Source: Zygaena filipendulae (taxonomy: Eukaryota > Arthropoda > Insecta > Lepidoptera > Zygaenidae). Taken from it: a stretch of DNA of 64,000 nucleotides. Shown here piece after piece: positions 59,215 to 64,000 of the stretch. The stretch lies in assembly GCA_907165275.2 (NCBI GenBank), contig OU015675.1, positions 141,501 to 205,500 on the forward strand, given 5' to 3'. The notes beneath the pieces were generated by a model, which was given only the letters and a program-made list of their open reading frames with translations, had not been told where the DNA came from and searched no databases. The stretch's first letter is position 1; every line of letters starts with the position of its first letter. Made by a program: the position numbers and the translations under genes.

Positions 59215-60112
59215 AAACTAAAATTTATTATATTATTACTACTACTACTCTTTCGAAACTCTACCTACTACTTTTTCGAAGGACCAACTCTGTAGTCATG
59301 AAAAATTCAAATGTTGCATCAGACTCTCATATACCTAGAATTCATATGATAGATTGATGATTAGATCACAATATTCGGGTGATATTAAAATATACGTATA
59401 AGTCCTAGGAATTAAACTCTTGTTCTTGGTAGTACATTATATAATTATTATTTACATAAAACTGTAATAACTGTCTAGATAATAAATACAACTCTACAAA
59501 TATTCCAAAATATTTTAATGTCAAAAAACAAACGCTACGGTCGCGGTGACATGCCGTCAAATTATAATATTTGTGCGAGCGGTCGCGAGCGGGCGGCTGG
59601 AGCCGGAGCCCCTGTGCGCTGTGTTAATTTTGTTTTCACCTTGCGCTTTAGGGTTAACAATAAAATTTACCTATACTTATTGTACCGCGAAGTTACAAAA
59701 TTGGAACATACAGCACTTAATTCTTGAGTCTAATGGAACAATTATTGACTTTAATAAATAAGGTAAGGTCTATAAAAGAACATTTTGATAAAAACTTGTC
59801 AATTATTTTTATTTCTCTTCACCCTTTATTAAAAACGTTCGTAAGCGACTGATAAAATTATGTTCTTTTTGTTTTCACAAACTAATTCCCCGTATTCTAC
59901 CCATCCAAATTTTGCTACGTTGATAAAATGAAGGTACACAGGCGTCGCGGAGTGAGCGGAGGTGTGAGGGGTGAGGAGTGGGGATGAGGGTGAGGTGAGG
60001 GGTGTCGCGTCATCGAGCGAAGCATTGACACTTCCGCGCGGTAACGAGATCGGTTCAGACTCCGGCGATGGCGATTTGCGATACTTATAACTCATGTTTA
60101 TTTTATTTTCAT
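59215..60112. other. Putative Rx intron with a GC-rich island
   Basis: 59535-59660 is a mixed GC island. A minus-strand Ser/Pro-rich frame at 59829-60116 has no recognisable domain and no clear splice sites. Confidence 0.4.
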
Positions 60113-60637
60113 CCACTCCATTTTACAACACACACATCTACTAGATCCCGCAGTAAGCTTTTATAAGCTTGTTTCGTGGAAACCAAGCAAACATGGTAGG
60201 TATACTGTAGGTACACTATATATATAATACATGTAGCGGGAGCAGGATGGATGATATGGTTCGACCGCCACCATAGAGGAAGCTTCCCGCGGGGCCCTCG
60301 CCCGTATGCCTGGGGAACCGCGGCTCCGACAGTAGATCGTCGGAGGTCGTATACCTAATATGCAATGCAATGTAAAAACTTCGTTAGCGCGAGTCAGAAC
60401 TTCCATATAGTCAGTACTCGTCGCTTCGTTTTAGTTCGTGACTTTCGGCGTAGGGGTCGCCACATACACTATACATGTAGGTAATTTCATTATAATATTA
60501 TACACAACAACAACACACGCAGACTGGAAAGCAGGAACCCTGTGTTCATCATACAAAGTTTAACCCCACTGGGAATCGAACCCAGAACATCTTCATCAGT
60601 GGGAAGGCATGGTGACCTAATGCGCCAATTGGGTCGC
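60113..60637 (-). mobile_element. tRNA-derived SINE, copy C, split by a 234-bp insertion
   Basis: SINE body at 60113-60236 and 60471-60637 (B box 60572-60582, A-box remnant near 60617). The insert 60237-60470 is bracketed by the 10-bp direct repeat ATACATGTAG (60227-60236, 60471-60480). The insert is GC-rich and of unknown family. Confidence 0.7.
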
Positions 60638-61397
60638 CAAATTCATCATCTATTATGATTTATTGAAGTCCAAATTAGAGATGTTAATCGGAATCGAAGT
60701 AGAAGTCGGGTTTCTTTTTTGGTTTGTCGGAGTCGGACCGGAGTCGAAGTCGGTAGTAGAAGAGAGATGTTAACCACCACCATCATCATCCGTAATTATC
60801 AGTATTGCGTATAATGAACAAGTAAGCGACGACAGAAAGTAGACATTAAACAGTAAACATTTAAAATTTCCTCTAGACAATATTTATAAAAACCTTAATG
60901 ATGACAATGGTAACGAATCGTCAGAGTTTAGTTTTTACTTCTTATTGGCGATATCTGTATATCTCTGTGTCAGAATACCTACCTTCCTATACTAGAGTTC
61001 TACAGGGAATCCAATACATACATCAAATAGGAGACTGTGCGAGACATTCACCGCATCCTAGCTGCGACCGCCATGCCCGCGCACCATTCGCGACCTGTCA
61101 CGACCTGTCACGAGCTGTCGTAGGCTTTTACAAGCCGTCACTCTTAGCGGAGAGGATTCATTTCCAGTGACAATCGTTTTTTGTTCTTGTTATAGAAATA
61201 TGTCACAGTTAATTGGATCTACACGCTATTTAGTGTTCGTACGGGAATTGGGTTTTAGCTAAATATAGACACAGAGGTCTTTGATTTTTCACAAAGGTTT
61301 TTAACACGCTTATTAAAGGTATTAGCTTTACAGTGTAAAAAAATCTATAAGGTCAATTTTAACCTACTTCTAATCAGCTAGTTGACAATTGCTTTTT
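60638..61397. other. Putative Rx intron, small tandem repeat
   Basis: Three imperfect copies of a 10-bp CGACCTGTCA unit at about 61089-61119 in a GC-rich spot. No exon. Confidence 0.45.
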
Positions 61398-61630
61398 TTG
61401 GTCCGTCGTTTTTTTAAGTAGGTAGGTAATAAAAAATAACGGCGATATATTGAGTTGAAATTCCGCGTGACGTCGCAACCTGGTGCAGTTTGTACGGGGC
61501 TTATACCTACCGAATTATGACGTCACGAGTCCCCCACCCTAAACTTTAATGCGCTTTATCTATGTTTATTTTCATCAATTTGAAAAACCCAAAATCGTGT
61601 CAATTTTTTATTTTATAACTGACGGACTAA
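61398..61630 (-). mobile_element. CRE-MITE, copy 4 (inverted)
   Basis: TTTGGTCCGTC start and GACGGACTAA end; CGTGACGTCGC and TATGACGTCACGAG inside, and ACTTTAATGCGCTTT in reverse relative to the other copies. Confidence 0.75.
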
Positions 61631-64000
61631 TTAGAATTTTAATTTTATAACCTGTAAAATACCCAATTGTACCTAACATAGTTTGGATGACAAAATTCTC
61701 ATATTATGCCGGCGCTACTAGAATAGATGTTTCACTGGTATTAAATTTGGAAAAATAATAAACTAGGTAAAGAAAATGTAGAATATAATATTGGAAGAAG
61801 CAAATATTGAGTCACCTAGTGAGTACTAACAATGAGAGCGGTAGGCGGAGCGCTAATTGAGTTGTCTAGTTGGTGGCCAATGGCCGTCGCGGCCGGGAGT
61901 TGTGACAGTGGTCAAATGAGTACCGCCGTGCCTAACTGCTGAGTATACACGATGCCGTTAGAGGGTTAAGAGAAATTCCGGGCTGCATTTACCTACCTAC
62001 TCCAAACCATAAAAAAATACTTTTTATTCACCGTTTTCTTGTTAACTTTCAGTTTTAATTTTGTTGTGGTCAAACTATCTGTCATTCGCAAATAAAAATC
62101 ATATTATCTTACCAAATAAAAATGCCAAATTAAAAGAAATAGAGGAATGTTATGTGAAATAGTACTTACTTATCTACAGTTTAAACTAAAAAACACTATC
62201 TATACATGTTTTTTTTTTACACCCTTAGATTATATTTTCACTTTATTGGTAAAGTGTTTTACAAAGTCATCTGTTTAATAGATACATATAAATTATAGGT
62301 AGTTGTAGGTACACCCATAGAGAGACGGACAAAGGTCAGTTACTCATACTTAGTGCCCATCTCCTAACTGCACAATATTATAATCTTCCACACACTTAAT
62401 GTTAGGCAGATACCTACAGGCTCAAGTATCGATTGCCGCCGATGCCTACCTACCCCTGCCTACCCTTTGTTGACACTACAAACAAACTCAATTGACTTTC
62501 ACCATCTCTCCCCCTCTCACTCCAAACGCAAACAAGAAACAAAACTCATCCCATTACGCAAGAAAAACGAGACACACTCACCCAAGAAAACACAAGATCG
62601 AAAGAGAGGGAACGACCATCGCCATCTTAGATGCACCGTGGACCAAAACTTGGCCAATAACCAACGCGATACCGAATAAAAGTCTAACTACCTACATTCG
62701 TACGGAGCGAATTAGACTTAATCTGTTGAATGATAGAGTCGAATTTCATTCGTGTCCGATTGAAATGATGTTAATAATGAGTTCTTAAGGGGAGGTCGGT
62801 AAGAAATAATGATGGTTTGCTAGTGATGGGCGCCATTGTGACGTCATCTGGGCCTGATGGCTCTGAAGTTTGGGCCCTTTAATTTGAATGAAGTCTATAT
62901 TAGTTCAATTATATTGTGTAGTGAATGTTGGTGACTACAAAGTGAATAGGTACCTAAAGATTTTTCTTTTGTAATTTTTTTTTCAGTCAGTTTAATATTG
63001 TTTCTTTTAACACTAAAATCTATAGCGGCTTAGGTACTTGTATAAGAGTTACACACCTCAAATAAGCCGCTACAGATATCAGTGTTATGTAGAGACTCAA
63101 AATTAGTTTTACAAAGGGCCCTCGATAACTACCTGATTTGCTCTACAAACGAAGAAGGGGTTTCTTTTTAAAACCCCAAGTTCAATTAAAATAAAATTTT
63201 ATTTAATATATCTTTAATGGAGATAATGTACCTTCTGCAACGTTACTTATGATACAAAAGATTTTTTTCAGATTTTAGTTAAATATATTTATTTCAGAGG
63301 AAAAGTTTCCATTTACTTTTGTTGATACAAGATCTAGGTAAAGTATATGACATCTTATTTAAGTTCAAAAGTATTTTTTTATTAGGTATTTCTTTTTGAT
63401 ATATGTACCTATTTCCAACGAGTGTGGACATAGAGGTTGACTCTACAAGCATTCAACCTCTAGGTACAGTACCTACTACTAAAAACTCATATGGAATAAG
63501 CATATTTTTTTACAATATTACTTTTATGGCAATTTCTTTCTTTTTATGTTTTCCTTGGGTGCACAAATAGTTAAATAAGTAAAAAACACAGTTTGCGCGA
63601 GTTGTTTCCTGTTTGTACTAATTATAATACGTAATAAGAAATAATATCTAATTACCTATAGATAGTTATCTATTTACTAATACATTCCTAAAGAAGGTAG
63701 TTATAGTGAGTACAAAAAAAAATATAATATATTTTACTGAGAAAACTAGAAACTACAAAAAATTGCCCTTCCTTCATACCTACTAATAGTTCATAGAAAC
63801 GTTCGCTACATTTAACTACTAATTCAATAAAAAGTTACCAATTTGTGCGCAGTCACTCGTTGGCTGTTCACAAAAGGGCAAAACACATCAAAACTCAGCG
63901 CACAAACATCAATCACTTGCGGCTTAATCCGAAACTAAATTAACTTCCCCTTTAACTTGAACTCGAGCCACAAACTAAATACGACTTTATTCACTTGTGA
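61631..64000. other. Putative Rx intron to the window edge
   Basis: No homeobox or other exon recognised. A GC-balanced spot at 61840-61920 contains GCGCTAATTGAG and GGTGGCCAATGGCC. The hairpin at 63009-63086 is listed separately. Confidence 0.45.
63009..63086. ncRNA. miRNA-precursor-like hairpin (candidate)
   Basis: Arms 63009-63032 and 63063-63086 (24 nt each, about three mismatches, core ATAGCGGCTTA/TAAGCCGCTA) around a 30-nt loop in which GGT/ACC and TGTA/TACA can also pair. The 78-nt length and mismatch pattern suit a pre-miRNA on either strand, but the match to a known miRNA is not recognised. A decayed MITE could look the same. Confidence 0.3.

Noticed and set aside
59829..60116. Ser/Pro-rich minus-strand frame as an Rx exon
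   Set aside because: No octapeptide, homeodomain or convincing splice sites.
53465..64000. Upstream Rx homeodomain exons
   Set aside because: I looked on the minus strand for codons of the first homeodomain helices and found none; the exon is probably outside the window.

Overview
This is a eukaryotic window, almost certainly from a moth or butterfly (Lepidoptera). It is AT-rich and intron/intergene dominated. It carries an intronless insect muscle-type actin gene, the last two exons of a paired-like homeobox gene that matches insect Rx (retinal homeobox), and a mixture of transposable elements usual in lepidopteran genomes: Helitron-like repeats with TC...CTAG ends, tRNA-derived SINEs, jockey/CR1-like LINE fragments, piggyBac-, hAT- and MITE-type DNA elements, and one young Ty3/gypsy LTR retrotransposon. 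No prokaryotic features are present.

Layout. 1-852: non-coding flank. 853-8234 (minus strand): Ty3/gypsy retrotransposon with 762-bp direct terminal repeats (one mismatch) and a gag-pol frame broken by two stop codons. Its 3' non-coding region holds an array of about 22 short palindromic units, partly on a 28-bp period, whose stem bases change together. 8235-25265: intergenic DNA with many Helitron-like copies, a hAT MITE with a nested repeat, and several CpG-rich promoter/enhancer-like patches. 25466-26940: TATA box, muscle actin gene and poly(A) signals. 26941-52238: about 25 kb without a recognisable host gene. It holds GC-rich islands in AT-rich DNA that resemble conserved regulatory DNA, a piggyBac-like element (33513-34509), a 440-bp foldback element (40133-40576) and two LINE fragments (41575-42966 minus, 44111-45110 plus). 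52239-53464 (minus): the 3' end of Rx (end of the homeodomain, then the OAR tail exon). 53465-64000: probably Rx intron, containing SINEs, Helitron-like repeats, a MITE family with internal TGACGTCA sites and a miRNA-precursor-like hairpin; the first homeodomain exons were not found and probably lie beyond 64000.

How it works together. Actin is a terminally expressed structural gene with its own strong TATA promoter. Rx is a developmental transcription factor read the other way, and the gene-poor DNA between them is the kind of regulatory landscape such genes keep. The retrotransposon and smaller elements are later arrivals. The most unusual feature is the covarying hairpin array inside the retrotransposon, together with a gag frame that begins inside the terminal repeat.
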